Of a stretch of 21,057 nt of DNA, positions 1 through 6,965 are shown one piece after another. The notes beneath the pieces were generated by a model, which saw only the letters and a program-made list of their open reading frames with translations, was not told the DNA's origin and did not search any database. Origin of the DNA: an uncultured Nitrospira sp. (GTDB taxonomy: Bacteria; Nitrospirota; Nitrospiria; Nitrospirales; UBA8639); the NCBI GenBank assembly GCA_902500695.1, contig CABVRQ010000062.1, forward strand, positions 2,155 through 23,211, in the 5' to 3' direction. Position 1 is the first letter of the stretch. Each line of letters begins with the position of its first letter. The position numbers were made by a program, and so were the translations under genes.

Positions 1-174
1 GCCATCGTCCAGTGTGGAACGAATATGAGCCTACTTGATGTGACGGAGAAGTTGGAGCCGGTTATCGGAATTCCGATCCTGGGGATCAACGCGGTGACCT
101 TCTGGTACGCGCTACGGGAAAACGGATTCGTAGGACCGTTGACGGGCGCGGGGAGATTATTGCAAGAGTTCTGA
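1..174 (+). CDS. Asp/Glu racemase superfamily protein (maleate isomerase / arylmalonate decarboxylase type), 3' end only
   Basis: The window opens inside a reading frame whose last 57 codons are visible, ending in TGA. The residues QCGTN (5-9 of the visible part) look like the second-cysteine motif of the Asp/Glu racemase superfamily. They are followed by LEPVIGIPILGINAVTFW and YALRENGF, which match the usual C-terminal pattern of maleate cis-trans isomerases and arylmalonate decarboxylases: a conserved small-residue strand, then FW and a helix ending in a Gly. Such enzymes use a pair of cysteines for isomerisation, racemisation or decarboxylation of dicarboxylates in the cytosol. The substrate cannot be told from the C-terminus, and the first catalytic cysteine lies outside the window. 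The gene converges on the next one, with only 24 bases between the stops. Confidence 0.75.
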   Translation, partial: AIVQCGTNMSLLDVTEKLEPVIGIPILGINAVTFWYALRENGFVGPLTGAGRLLQEF

Positions 175-198
175 ACCGCTCTTGAGTCACATCTTTTT

Positions 199-576
199 TT
201 AGCTACATTCGCCCATCGAGTAGAAAAATTGTTCTTTCGTAATTTTGCCATTCTCGACGGTGTAGAGACCCATTTCATCCATAGTCATACGCTTGCCAGT
301 GTGCTTGGGCGTCACGTCGTAGGTAAAATGGGCAATGAACTGGTCACCGTTTGGGTACGGTCCCTTCACCTCGCCTCCATGAACTTCATGGTTTTCCATC
401 CACCAGGTGTTCTTGCCTTTAATCGCCTCAATGCCCTGTTGGGTTTGCCCGATGTTCGGCATGGCCGCTGCCTCAACACTCACAATGTTGGGGCTATACA
501 ATTTATCGATGGCCTCTGGGTTCTTTCCTTGCTGACACAGTTTGACAAGCTCTTTTCCGATTTCCATGGCTGACAT
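199..576 (-). CDS. SnoaL-like / NTF2-fold protein
   Basis: A 125-residue protein with the layout of single-domain SnoaL-like proteins of the NTF2-like superfamily. An N-terminal helix (EIGKELVKLCQQGK) is followed by a short segment DKLYSPNIVSVEA, a helix ending at IKGKNTWWMENHEVHG, and then alternating strands FIAHFTYDV, TMDEMGLYTVENGKITKEQFFY. Members form small cone-shaped barrels that bind hydrophobic ligands or act as isomerases or hydrolases; many have no known role, and nothing here names a substrate. An AGGAGG sequence (complement of 584-589) lies 4 bases before a first ATG (579) and 7 before a second (576). The second spacing is better, so I start there. Monocistronic by context. Confidence 0.75.
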   Translation of the reverse strand: MSAMEIGKELVKLCQQGKNPEAIDKLYSPNIVSVEAAAMPNIGQTQQGIEAIKGKNTWWMENHEVHGGEVKGPYPNGDQFIAHFTYDVTPKHTGKRMTMDEMGLYTVENGKITKEQFFYSMGECS

Positions 577-598
577 CATGATACCTCCTGATTAAAGA

Positions 599-924
599 TG
601 GACATGCGTGAAACAATGAAACTGAGTTGATTGTGGATATGTGGTTTTCCCTGTCACGATGAACGGGGCACGTCCGGATCGAACGTTTGCAAACAGAACT
701 TACAAGGGGGGAGCTGAGAAGATAACGTGGCAGTTATTGGATTCATCCTAATCTCTACTTTGATACGAGTGCAAGGGGTGGTTTGAGAAACCGCTGCTCC
801 CAGAGAGCTATCTCAAGGAGGTCATGAATCTTAAAGGGCAAGCAATGGGTTGTGAAAGATTTGTGGCCACTCATTTATTAGAATGTTGTAGGGTGAGGTT
901 TTCCCAATTGGCCTGAACGATCCT
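599..924. other. Intergenic region with one possible leader ORF
   Basis: About 325 bases separate the divergent SnoaL-like gene and the TfoX-domain gene, so both promoters should lie here. The only structure I can point to is a small inverted repeat GGTTT-GAG-AAACC around 780-793 and the short ORF at 824-916 listed separately. No tRNA, insertion sequence or long repeat is visible. Confidence 0.4.
824..916 (+). CDS. Possible 30-residue leader ORF before the TfoX-domain gene
   Basis: ATG at 824 opens 30 codons closed by TGA at 914-916, 8 bases before the ATG of the TfoX-domain gene. A complete AAGGAGGT sequence lies just upstream but only 2 bases from the ATG, which is closer than usual. The peptide begins MNLKGQAMGCERF and carries three cysteines. 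The downstream gene has no clear Shine-Dalgarno sequence of its own, so translational coupling through this ORF is possible. Alternatively the AAGGAGGT is incidental. I recognise no family. Confidence 0.25.
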   Translation: MNLKGQAMGCERFVATHLLECCRVRFSQLA

Positions 925-1284
925 ATGAGCGAATACGTTGAATTTCTGAAAGAGGTGTTCGAGGAGTTCGGACCCATTCATCCCCGACGGATGTTTGGTG
1001 GTTACGGCCTCTTTCATAAGGGGTTGATGTTTGGCCTGGTGGCGGATGATGTGTTGTATCTCAAGGCCGATGAGACGGTGTCCCCATTCTTTGTTGAACG
1101 GGAGTTGGAGCAATTCAGCTACGAAAAACAGGGGAAGTCCTTCAAGATGTCGTACTACATGGCACCAGAGGAAATTTTTGACGATCCAGGAGAAGCGAAG
1201 GGCTGGGCTGTTCGATCGTATGAGGCAGCCGTTCGCGCACAGAAGCCGGTGAAGAAATCTCAGAGGGAAAAGAAAAAATCATGA
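925..1284 (+). CDS. TfoX/Sxy N-terminal domain protein
   Basis: This 119-residue protein consists of just the TfoX/Sxy N-terminal domain. The signature is RRMFGGYGLFHKGLMFGLV (about residues 21-39), followed by DDVLYLKAD and FSYEKQGKSFKMSYYMAPEE, then a basic tail (KKSQREKKKS). In Sxy/TfoX of gammaproteobacteria this domain is part of a competence co-activator. Stand-alone copies occur widely and have no established function, so a competence role should not be assumed. Its TGA stop overlaps the ATG of the next gene (ATGA at 1281-1284), so the two are translationally coupled. An in-frame TAG at 889-891 limits upstream extension of the start. Confidence 0.85.
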   Translation: MSEYVEFLKEVFEEFGPIHPRRMFGGYGLFHKGLMFGLVADDVLYLKADETVSPFFVERELEQFSYEKQGKSFKMSYYMAPEEIFDDPGEAKGWAVRSYEAAVRAQKPVKKSQREKKKS

Positions 1285-2276
1285 CCCGGCACCGTAAAAC
1301 TGTTGCATGGATCATTGTCTGCCTGATGATGTTCGGGTTCGCGGCAGGCGCCGGGGCTACGGTTAATCCCGATCTTCTTCATAAAACCCTGACTCATGGC
1401 GGTCTTGAGCGGACCTATTTCCTTCATTTTCCCAATGGTGTGTTGTCTGATGTGCCACAGCCCCTGGTGTTTGTCCTTCATGGTGGCGGTGGATCAGATG
1501 CCAAGACCATGGCGCACCGGACAGGGTTGAATAGCATCGCCGACCGGGAGGGGTTTCTGGTCGTCTATCCCGCCGGCATTGATGGGCAATGGAACGATGG
1601 CCGGGGCAAAACCTTTCGCCGTGCCAAGGACAACACCGGTGTCGATGACGTCGGGTTTATCTCCTCCATCATTGACCTCCTTGTGAACGAAGGTCAGGCT
1701 GATCCAGACCGGATCTATGTGATGGGTCTGTCCAATGGCGGCATGATGACCTTACGCATCGGTATTGAGCTTGGGGCGAAGCTGGCTGCCGTCGCATCCG
1801 GGATTGCTAACCTTCCGGTCCGTCTTTCCGGGAAACGACCCGTTCAGCCGTTATCTGTTTTGATGATGAATGGGACCGACGATCCACTGGTGCCGTGGGA
1901 TGGAGGCCCAGTACATGTCTTGGGCAAAGATTACGGGGAAGTGCTCTCCACTGAACAGACGGTCCAGTACTGGGTGGATCGTGCAGGCCTGCCGTCATCG
2001 CCAAGCAGGCGCATGCTGCCTGATACTGTCCCATCCGACGGATGCAGAGTGGAGGTCGTGGCTTACAATAAGGAGGGCGAATCACTAGAAGTCATTTTAT
2101 ACGCGATGAAAGGCGGCGGTCACAATCTTCCTGGCGGCAATACTCCGGATCGGCCACGCTTAGTTGGCCGCAAGTGTTTGGACATCAATGGGGCAGAAGT
2201 GATTTGGGAGTTTTTTAAGAAACATTCCCGAGCGACCCAAGGCGATCCAACAACTGTCCCTATGCCTCGACACTGA
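1281..2276 (+). CDS. Secreted PHB-depolymerase/feruloyl-esterase family hydrolase (LpqC type)
   Basis: A 331-residue alpha/beta hydrolase. A signal peptide is evident: basic MTRHRKT, hydrophobic VAWIIVCLMMFGF, and a probable cleavage after AGAGA near residue 26. The oxyanion-hole segment FVLHGGGGS is at 64-72. The nucleophile elbow GLSNGG places the catalytic serine at 151, the acid is probably in NGTDDP (Asp200 or 201), and the histidine is in GGGHNLPGG (His281). These match the polyhydroxybutyrate depolymerase/LpqC family, which hydrolyses ester bonds outside the cytoplasm; the true substrate (PHB oligomers, feruloyl or acetyl esters) cannot be decided. No substrate-binding or linker domain follows the catalytic domain. 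Coupled to the TfoX-domain gene by a 4-base overlap. Confidence 0.88.
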   Translation: MTRHRKTVAWIIVCLMMFGFAAGAGATVNPDLLHKTLTHGGLERTYFLHFPNGVLSDVPQPLVFVLHGGGGSDAKTMAHRTGLNSIADREGFLVVYPAGIDGQWNDGRGKTFRRAKDNTGVDDVGFISSIIDLLVNEGQADPDRIYVMGLSNGGMMTLRIGIELGAKLAAVASGIANLPVRLSGKRPVQPLSVLMMNGTDDPLVPWDGGPVHVLGKDYGEVLSTEQTVQYWVDRAGLPSSPSRRMLPDTVPSDGCRVEVVAYNKEGESLEVILYAMKGGGHNLPGGNTPDRPRLVGRKCLDINGAEVIWEFFKKHSRATQGDPTTVPMPRH

Positions 2277-2340
2277 ACGGATCCCGCGCCTGTCGCTGCC
2301 CTCCAATCGCTTGCGTGAAGCAACAGTATGGTTTAGATGC

Positions 2341-2395
2341 AATCAAAACTCCCTTGCCTCCCCGGGGAGAGGGTGGGGTGAGGGTGCAGGCTCAT
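2341..2395. repeat. REP-like palindromic GC-rich element
   Basis: In the gap between two genes there is a perfect 12-base palindrome CTCCCCGGGGAG (2358-2369), flanked by CCCT on the left and AGGG on the right. A purine-rich GGGTGGGGTGAGGGTG tract follows. The style, a CCCT/AGGG palindrome followed by GGGTGAGGG, is that of dispersed intergenic repeats seen in many bacterial genomes. Only one copy lies in the window, so its repetitive nature is inferred. It may also work as a transcription barrier after the esterase gene. Confidence 0.4.
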
Positions 2396-2426
2396 CGAAT
2401 AGCTCGTTCAATATAGAATCAGTTCC

Positions 2427-2933
2427 ATGCCACAAAAATTTTCCTATTTTGCTTATGGGTCTAATATGTGCTCTAAGAGGCTCCGTGAGCGAACGCCCTC
2501 GGCGCAGCCAATCGGGGTCGGCTCTGTCAGGGAGCATCAATTGCGATGGCATAAGAAAAGCTGGGATGGATCAGGGAAGTGCGATGTTTTTTTCACGGGA
2601 GAACCGGATCATCAGGTGCATGGCGTGCTGTTTGAAATTTCTGAGTCTGAAAAAGAAAGGCTGGATACCGTCGAGGGATTGCATTTTGGTTATGAAGAAA
2701 AAACAGTGGAGGTGATCACCACATCTGATCTTGTCTTAGCTGTCACCTACTATGCAACAGTGATTGATGAGGAGGTCAGGCCCTATGAGTGGTACAAACG
2801 GTACGTGGTCGAAGGAGCCATCGAATACGGTCTTCCTGAAGACTATGTGCAATGGTTGAAGTCTGTTGACGCCATAAAAGATCCGGTCCAGGATCGACAT
2901 CAAAGAGAAACACGCATCTTTGAGGGTAGCTGA
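2427..2933 (+). CDS. Gamma-glutamylcyclotransferase-like (GGCT/AIG2 fold) protein
   Basis: The 168-residue protein begins with the family hallmark YFAYGSNM (7-14), which forms the substrate-binding loop of gamma-glutamylcyclotransferases. Then come VHGVLFEIS (64-72) and LDTVEG (79-84), where Glu83 fits the catalytic acid, followed by the usual Tyr/Val strand and a C-terminal helix with GLPEDYVQWL. Enzymes of this fold release 5-oxoproline from gamma-glutamyl peptides or amines in the cytosol; the bacterial substrate is rarely known. No strong Shine-Dalgarno sequence precedes ATG 2427, but FAYGSN must lie near the N-terminus, which supports this start. Confidence 0.87.
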   Translation: MPQKFSYFAYGSNMCSKRLRERTPSAQPIGVGSVREHQLRWHKKSWDGSGKCDVFFTGEPDHQVHGVLFEISESEKERLDTVEGLHFGYEEKTVEVITTSDLVLAVTYYATVIDEEVRPYEWYKRYVVEGAIEYGLPEDYVQWLKSVDAIKDPVQDRHQRETRIFEGS

Positions 2934-3032
2934 TTTTGTTGGCTGGAGGTATGAGCGGAGGACGCCAAGGCGTGATTCGCTGAACCGTAACATTAGCCTA
3001 CCTGCCACTCTGAACTCATGGGAGACCACGAC

Positions 3033-3257
3033 ATGCCATACGTGAATATTCAGATTACGACGGGGGCCTCCAGAGAGCAGAAGGCCGAATTGGTCAAAGA
3101 CGTGACCGATTCCCTGGTTCGTGTATTGGGGAAAAATCCTGAGCACATCCATGTTGTGATTCAGGAGATCAATGAGGAGGACTGGGGGTTCTCCGGACTT
3201 CTGACTGATGAATGGAAGAGGCAACAGGGCCACTCGCCCTCAAGTAAAGGGCAATGA
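3033..3257 (+). CDS. 4-oxalocrotonate tautomerase family protein
   Basis: A 74-residue member of the tautomerase superfamily. The start is set by biology: the sequence MPYVNIQIT puts Pro directly after Met, and processed tautomerases use this N-terminal proline as the catalytic base. A GGGAG ribosome binding site ends 8 bases upstream of 3033. An upstream in-frame ATG at 3018 would bury the proline and is rejected. The helix SREQKAELVKDVTDSLVRVLG and the strand HIHVVIQEI are typical, with EEDWGFSG near the C-terminus as in many 4-OT homologues. The family converts enol/keto forms of aromatic-degradation intermediates, but isolated homologues often have unknown substrates. Confidence 0.9.
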   Translation: MPYVNIQITTGASREQKAELVKDVTDSLVRVLGKNPEHIHVVIQEINEEDWGFSGLLTDEWKRQQGHSPSSKGQ

Positions 3258-3350
3258 ACCTGCGTGAGGCGCCATCGCCATTGACTCTAGGTGTGAATTG
3301 TCTGAGCGATCCTGCTATGTTAGCAACACTTCCAGGAGGCAACAGGACCT

Positions 3351-4208
3351 ATGGACATCACCTTACGAAATGGTGGCCCTTCCGATGCCGAAACGTGCGG
3401 CTCGATCTGCTATGAAGCGTTTAAGGCCATAGCCGAACAACATCATTTTCCTCCAGATTTTCCTGCTCCCGATATCGCTGTCCAATTATTTTCTCACCTG
3501 TTCTCGCGTCCTGACCTTCATTCAGTTGTGGCTGAAGTGAACGGACGAATCGTGGGGAGCAACTTCCTTTGGGAGAATACCGTCATTGCCGGTGTCGGTC
3601 CGATCACCGTGGACCCGGCGGTTCAAAATGGGACCGTGGGCAGACGTCTGATGGAGCATGTATTGGGGCGGGCGCAGGAGATTCGTTTCGCCGGAACCCG
3701 GTTAGTGCAGGCGGCGTATCATAATCGTTCACTGTCTCTCTACACCAAGCTGGGGTTCAATGCCCGTGAACCGCTTTCCACGATTCAAGGGCCGGCCCTT
3801 GGTCTGGCGATACCCGGCCACGCCGTCCGTCCGGCGGTCGAAGAGGATTTGCCGGGTTGCAATCGGTTGTGTATTCAGGTCCACGGCCACGACCGGAAAG
3901 CCGAATTACTGGACGCCATCACACAACAGACGGCCACTGTGGTCGAACGCGAGGGTCGCATTACCGGATATGCCACTCTGGTTGGTTTTTTCGGCCATGC
4001 GGTCGCCGGGGACAATGAAGACCTGAAAGCGCTCATTGGTGCGGCTCCCGGTTTTCCCGGGCCGGGATTCCTGCTTCCAACGCGCAATGCTGACCTGCTT
4101 CGCTGGTGTTTGGAGAAGGGCCTGCGGGTGGTTCAGCCCATGACTCTCATGAGTATGGGTTTGTATCACGAACCCGACGGGGCTTTTCTGCCTTCCGTGG
4201 TGTATTGA
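3351..4208 (+). CDS. GNAT family N-acetyltransferase with two GNAT-like halves
   Basis: A 285-residue protein. The N-terminal half is a canonical GNAT domain: strand IVGSNFLWE (67-75), then GPITVDPAVQNGTVGRRLMEHVL (83-105) with the QxxGxxGR-like acetyl-CoA pyrophosphate loop, and NRSLSLYTKLGF (125-136), the usual motif B. The C-terminal half (from AVRPAVEEDLPGCNRL, about 158) repeats the start of a GNAT fold (RITGYATLVGF) but lacks an obvious acetyl-CoA loop, so it is probably a degenerate second domain. Acceptor substrate unknown. An AGGAGG lies 11 bases before the ATG, slightly far. Confidence 0.85.
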   Translation: MDITLRNGGPSDAETCGSICYEAFKAIAEQHHFPPDFPAPDIAVQLFSHLFSRPDLHSVVAEVNGRIVGSNFLWENTVIAGVGPITVDPAVQNGTVGRRLMEHVLGRAQEIRFAGTRLVQAAYHNRSLSLYTKLGFNAREPLSTIQGPALGLAIPGHAVRPAVEEDLPGCNRLCIQVHGHDRKAELLDAITQQTATVVEREGRITGYATLVGFFGHAVAGDNEDLKALIGAAPGFPGPGFLLPTRNADLLRWCLEKGLRVVQPMTLMSMGLYHEPDGAFLPSVVY

Positions 4209-4237
4209 CAGAGGACGGGCGTGGCTTGGGTCTTCCG

Positions 4238-4369
4238 CAAACGTTGCTCTTGATTAGGATTCACACGTATGGCAACTCCTGCAGGATTATGATGCCATCA
4301 GTTTCATGACGAAAGAACGATCAAAGCTGGAATTTATACGCCAGGGCATACGGACACCCTGGAATTAAT
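4238..4369 (+). other. Possible coding remnant, unrecognised
   Basis: In the gap between the acetyltransferase and methyltransferase genes, one frame reads DSHVWQLLQDYDAISF followed by MTKERSKLEFIRQG and ends IRTPWN-stop near 4369. Amino-acid usage looks protein-like, but there is no start codon with a ribosome binding site, and a TAG precedes it in frame. It may be the tail of a decayed gene. I do not recognise a family, and coincidence is possible. Confidence 0.15.
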
Positions 4370-4428
4370 GAGAGTGAACCTGTATGCAGCCCCATGATCC
4401 GAGCCATCCTTTCATAAGGAATACTGCC

Positions 4429-5241
4429 ATGAATCCAAACAGAGCCCTTTGGGAAAAAGGTGACTTTACGCGTATTGCCGCCACCATGCGGGAAAGCGGA
4501 GAGGCGCTCGTTCAGCGAATCGGCATTACTAAAGGGCTCAAGGTTTTGGACCTCGGATGCGGCGATGGCACAACCGCATTGCCTGCGGCAAAACTTGGAG
4601 CCGAGGTGTTGGGAGTCGATATCGCGAGCAATCTGGTCGAGGCAGGGAATACGCGGGCCAGGGAGCATGGCCTCGCTAACTGCGCGTTTCAGGAAGGCGA
4701 TGCGTCCGAATTGCACCAGTTGCCGGATCAGGCGTTTGACCTCGTCCTGAGTATCTTTGGGGCGATGTTTGCACCCAATCCGTTTGCGGTGGCCAAGGAG
4801 CAAGTGCGGGTGACCCGGCCGGGTGGCCGGATCGTGATGGGAAACTGGATTCCGAATGATCCGACGTTGGTCGCGCAGATTTTGAAGATCAGCTCAAGCT
4901 ACACGCCGCCTCCGCCTGAGGGATTCATCAGCCCGATGACGTGGGGAGTCGAGAGCCACGTGGTTGAGCGATTTGCGGGTGCGGGAATTCCGGTCGAGAA
5001 CATATCCTTCACACGGGACACGTTTACGTTCAATCATCCAGGTGCCCCCTCAGCATTTGTCGATGACTTCAGAAAATACTACGGCCCAACCATGAATGCC
5101 TTCGAAGCCGCCGAAAAGAACGGCCGGGCCGCTGACCTCCATCAGGAATTGGAAGAGTTGTTCCACACCCAAAATACCAGCCTGCGCAAAGGTTCCACCT
5201 CCATTTCTGCAACATTTTTGCGTGTGACCATTGCGCTTTGA
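4429..5241 (+). CDS. Class I SAM-dependent methyltransferase
   Basis: Starting at ATG 4429 (AAGGA 8 bases upstream), the protein is 270 residues and begins MNPNRALWEKGDFTRIAATM, the typical opening of a UbiE-like methyltransferase group. An upstream in-frame ATG at 4384 lacks a good binding site. Motif I is VLDLGCGDGTT (39-49) and the acidic loop is VLGVDIAS. EGDASELH is motif II-like, and FDLVLSIFGAMFAPNP corresponds to the post-I strand. VTRPGGRIVMGNW is the motif III strand with a Trp. Class I Rossmann methyltransferases of this group act on small molecules or quinones; the substrate is not evident. It stands alone, with flanking gaps of about 170-220 bases. Confidence 0.85.
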   Translation: MNPNRALWEKGDFTRIAATMRESGEALVQRIGITKGLKVLDLGCGDGTTALPAAKLGAEVLGVDIASNLVEAGNTRAREHGLANCAFQEGDASELHQLPDQAFDLVLSIFGAMFAPNPFAVAKEQVRVTRPGGRIVMGNWIPNDPTLVAQILKISSSYTPPPPEGFISPMTWGVESHVVERFAGAGIPVENISFTRDTFTFNHPGAPSAFVDDFRKYYGPTMNAFEAAEKNGRAADLHQELEELFHTQNTSLRKGSTSISATFLRVTIAL

Positions 5242-5409
5242 ACGGGTCGCGCACGGGGACCATGGGGGTTCAGTCTGGATTGGGAGCGGTCCTTCAAGGA
5301 TGGCGTTGGAGTCATTTGAATATGGAATTGAACAATCGAATGCTATGACCGGGTGTATTGAGTTTCTCCCTAATCTGTTGGGCCTGTGGCTCATCGCGTA
5401 GGAGACAAG

Positions 5410-6375
5410 GTGAACGAAATCAGCGCATTCGTGTCGGAGTATGGCGGGATTGTCTTGTTTGCCATCGTCTTTGCCGAACAAATCGGCCTTCCGATTCCGG
5501 CCATTCCGGTGTTATTGGCAGCTGGCGCGCTGGCGGGTGCCGGACAGATGGATCTCAGTGTCGCAATTCTCCTTTCGATTGCGGCCTGTCTGGCTGGCGA
5601 CGTGGTCTGGTACGAGTTGGGGCGGCGTCGAGGACGGCAGGCCCTCAGCCTTCTTTGCCGCATTTCGTTGGAACCTGACTTTTGCGTGAGACGGACCGAG
5701 AATTTTTTCACCCGTCACGGGATTCGCGCGCTGATTCTCGCCAAATTTCTTCCTGGTTTGAGCACGCTCGCGCCGGCGATGGCCGGTCTTTTTGGAGTCA
5801 GATTCCCTCGTTTCCTGGGCTATGACGGATTGGGCGCGGGGCTCTGGGCGCTGACGTTTGTATTGCCGGGGTATGTCTTCAGCGACGAGATCGAAGCTAT
5901 TGCCGCGCAACAATCCCGTGCGGGTCTGTTCTTCCTGGTGGCGCTGGGCATCGGTCTCGTGGCCTACATTGCGTATAAGTTTGCCCACCGGCAATGGGTC
6001 TTGCGTGAGTTGCGGATGGCCCGCATGACGGTGGACGAGCTGAAAGGGATGATGGATAACGGCCATGACGTTTTTGTGGTGGACCTGCGGGGGGCATTGG
6101 ATCACGAAGCGGATCCATTTACGATTCCTGGCGCTCTCCGCATGACCGCAGAGGAGATAGAAAAGCGGCATTCCGATATCCCGCGACACCGTGATGTGAT
6201 TCTGTTCTGTGCCTGCCCGAACGAGGCGACTGCCGCCCAAATGGCGTTATTGTTGCGACGGAACGGCATTACTAAAGTCCGACCTCTTGCCGGAGGTATC
6301 AACGCCTGGCGGGAACGGAACTTTCCGCTTGAGGCGCACACTGTGGTCGCCCCCACCGGTCTTCTGGCCGAGTGA
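5410..6375 (+). CDS. DedA-family membrane protein fused to a C-terminal rhodanese domain
   Basis: A 321-residue two-domain protein. The first ~200 residues are a DedA/SNARE-associated (VTT) membrane domain: hydrophobic IVLFAIVFAEQIGLPIPAIP with the conserved E..G.P.P pattern, then AAGALAG, DVVWYELGRRRG, and FFTRHG..ALILAKFLPGLSTLAPAMAG, with further membrane helices to about 195. DedA proteins include undecaprenyl-phosphate and lipid flippases. The C-terminal ~110 residues are a rhodanese domain: VFVVDLRG, then VILFCACPNEATAAQMA with Cys in the active-site loop position, then VRPLAGGINAWRERNFPL. I choose GTG 5410 because GGAG lies 5 bases upstream; the GTG at 5386 has none. The fusion links a membrane transporter-like part to sulfur or persulfide chemistry on one membrane face. 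Confidence 0.88.
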   Translation: MNEISAFVSEYGGIVLFAIVFAEQIGLPIPAIPVLLAAGALAGAGQMDLSVAILLSIAACLAGDVVWYELGRRRGRQALSLLCRISLEPDFCVRRTENFFTRHGIRALILAKFLPGLSTLAPAMAGLFGVRFPRFLGYDGLGAGLWALTFVLPGYVFSDEIEAIAAQQSRAGLFFLVALGIGLVAYIAYKFAHRQWVLRELRMARMTVDELKGMMDNGHDVFVVDLRGALDHEADPFTIPGALRMTAEEIEKRHSDIPRHRDVILFCACPNEATAAQMALLLRRNGITKVRPLAGGINAWRERNFPLEAHTVVAPTGLLAE

Positions 6376-6479
6376 GCCTGGTTGTCCTGAAGATCGGACG
6401 CTACGAACAATACAACCTGAGTCATGGTTCTCTCTCACAATTGAACTGCCATAAATAATGTGGACAAAAGGAGAAGAGT

Positions 6480-6710
6480 ATGGCCATAACCGACCTTCAA
6501 TCTATCGCCTTTCCAACCCTCGACGAATTCCAAATCGGCGAGCTCAGTCGTTGTGCCGCCGCCACGCCAAAGTTGTATCGGGACGGAGAGGAGCTTTTTG
6601 CCGTCGGTGAGCGCAACTCGAAATTCCATGTCATCAACTCAGGTCAGGTCGAAATCCTCGACCACTCCGGCGAGATCCTTCATGTCGGTCAGGGGAACTT
6701 CGCCATTTAA
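6480..6710 (+). pseudogene. Truncated cyclic-nucleotide-binding domain of a cNMP-domain thioredoxin-disulfide reductase
   Basis: An AGGAG ribosome binding site 6 bases upstream and the ATG are intact. The 76 residues start MAITDLQSIAFPTLDE, the opening I associate with FAD-dependent thioredoxin reductases carrying an N-terminal Crp-like cNMP-binding domain. The cNMP strands follow (YRDGEELFAVGERNSKFHVI, SGQVEILDHSGE), but the frame ends after GNFAI at 6710. The rest of the cNMP domain and the whole FAD/NAD(P) reductase part (several hundred residues) are missing. No FAD GxGxxG motif occurs downstream. Most likely a deletion or rearrangement remnant that may still express a short peptide. Confidence 0.7.
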
Positions 6711-6856
6711 GGTTGGAAGATTCCACCGCAACTGCATTTACGCAATCCACAGACGTCAATGGCATCGTATGGGAAAATTTTACGGATGAACCGCAGGCAG
6801 TTGAGTTCGAAGGGGCTTGGCCCGGAACGGAGTATGTCCCGAAAACGGATTTATAG
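6695..6856 (+). other. Possible 3' remnant of another gene, frame-shifted onto the truncated cNMP gene
   Basis: In a different frame from the cNMP fragment, an open stretch reads LRLEDSTATAFTQSTDVNG, then IVWENFTDEPQAVEFEGAWP, then GTEYVPKTDL and TAG at 6854-6856. The composition is protein-like and it begins just where the cNMP frame dies, suggesting a junction of two gene ends after a deletion. There is no start signal. I do not recognise the family. Confidence 0.25.
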
Positions 6857-6965
6857 CAAAATGTGTCTATTGAGTCCGTTCTGCAGAATTCTCTCTTGGA
6901 ATCGACAGGTTTTGTATATACCCTGCTCAGTCGCAGACTCTAACCGGCGGAAAAAATCCATTGTT

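Noticed and set aside
3018..3032. Upstream ATG giving a five-residue extension of the tautomerase
   Set aside because: It would bury the catalytic N-terminal proline, and the GGGAG site is well placed for the ATG at 3033.
2736..3233. A 165-codon minus-strand open frame
   Set aside because: It overlaps both the cyclotransferase and the tautomerase genes in antisense, and both are well supported.
4321..4803. A 160-codon minus-strand open frame
   Set aside because: It lies opposite the 5' half of the methyltransferase gene and shows no protein family features.
5050..5481. A 143-codon minus-strand open frame
   Set aside because: Antisense to the methyltransferase 3' end and the DedA start; no motif.
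5512..6240. A 242-codon minus-strand open frame opposite the DedA-rhodanese gene
   Set aside because: It is antisense to a gene with clear domains. Its translation is rich in Arg/His/Gln without motifs or a ribosome binding site.
6759..6965. 69-codon N-terminal extension of the MoCo-carrier-like protein
   Set aside because: The extension overlaps gene debris, has no ribosome binding site, and the family begins at the SGGQTGAD segment.
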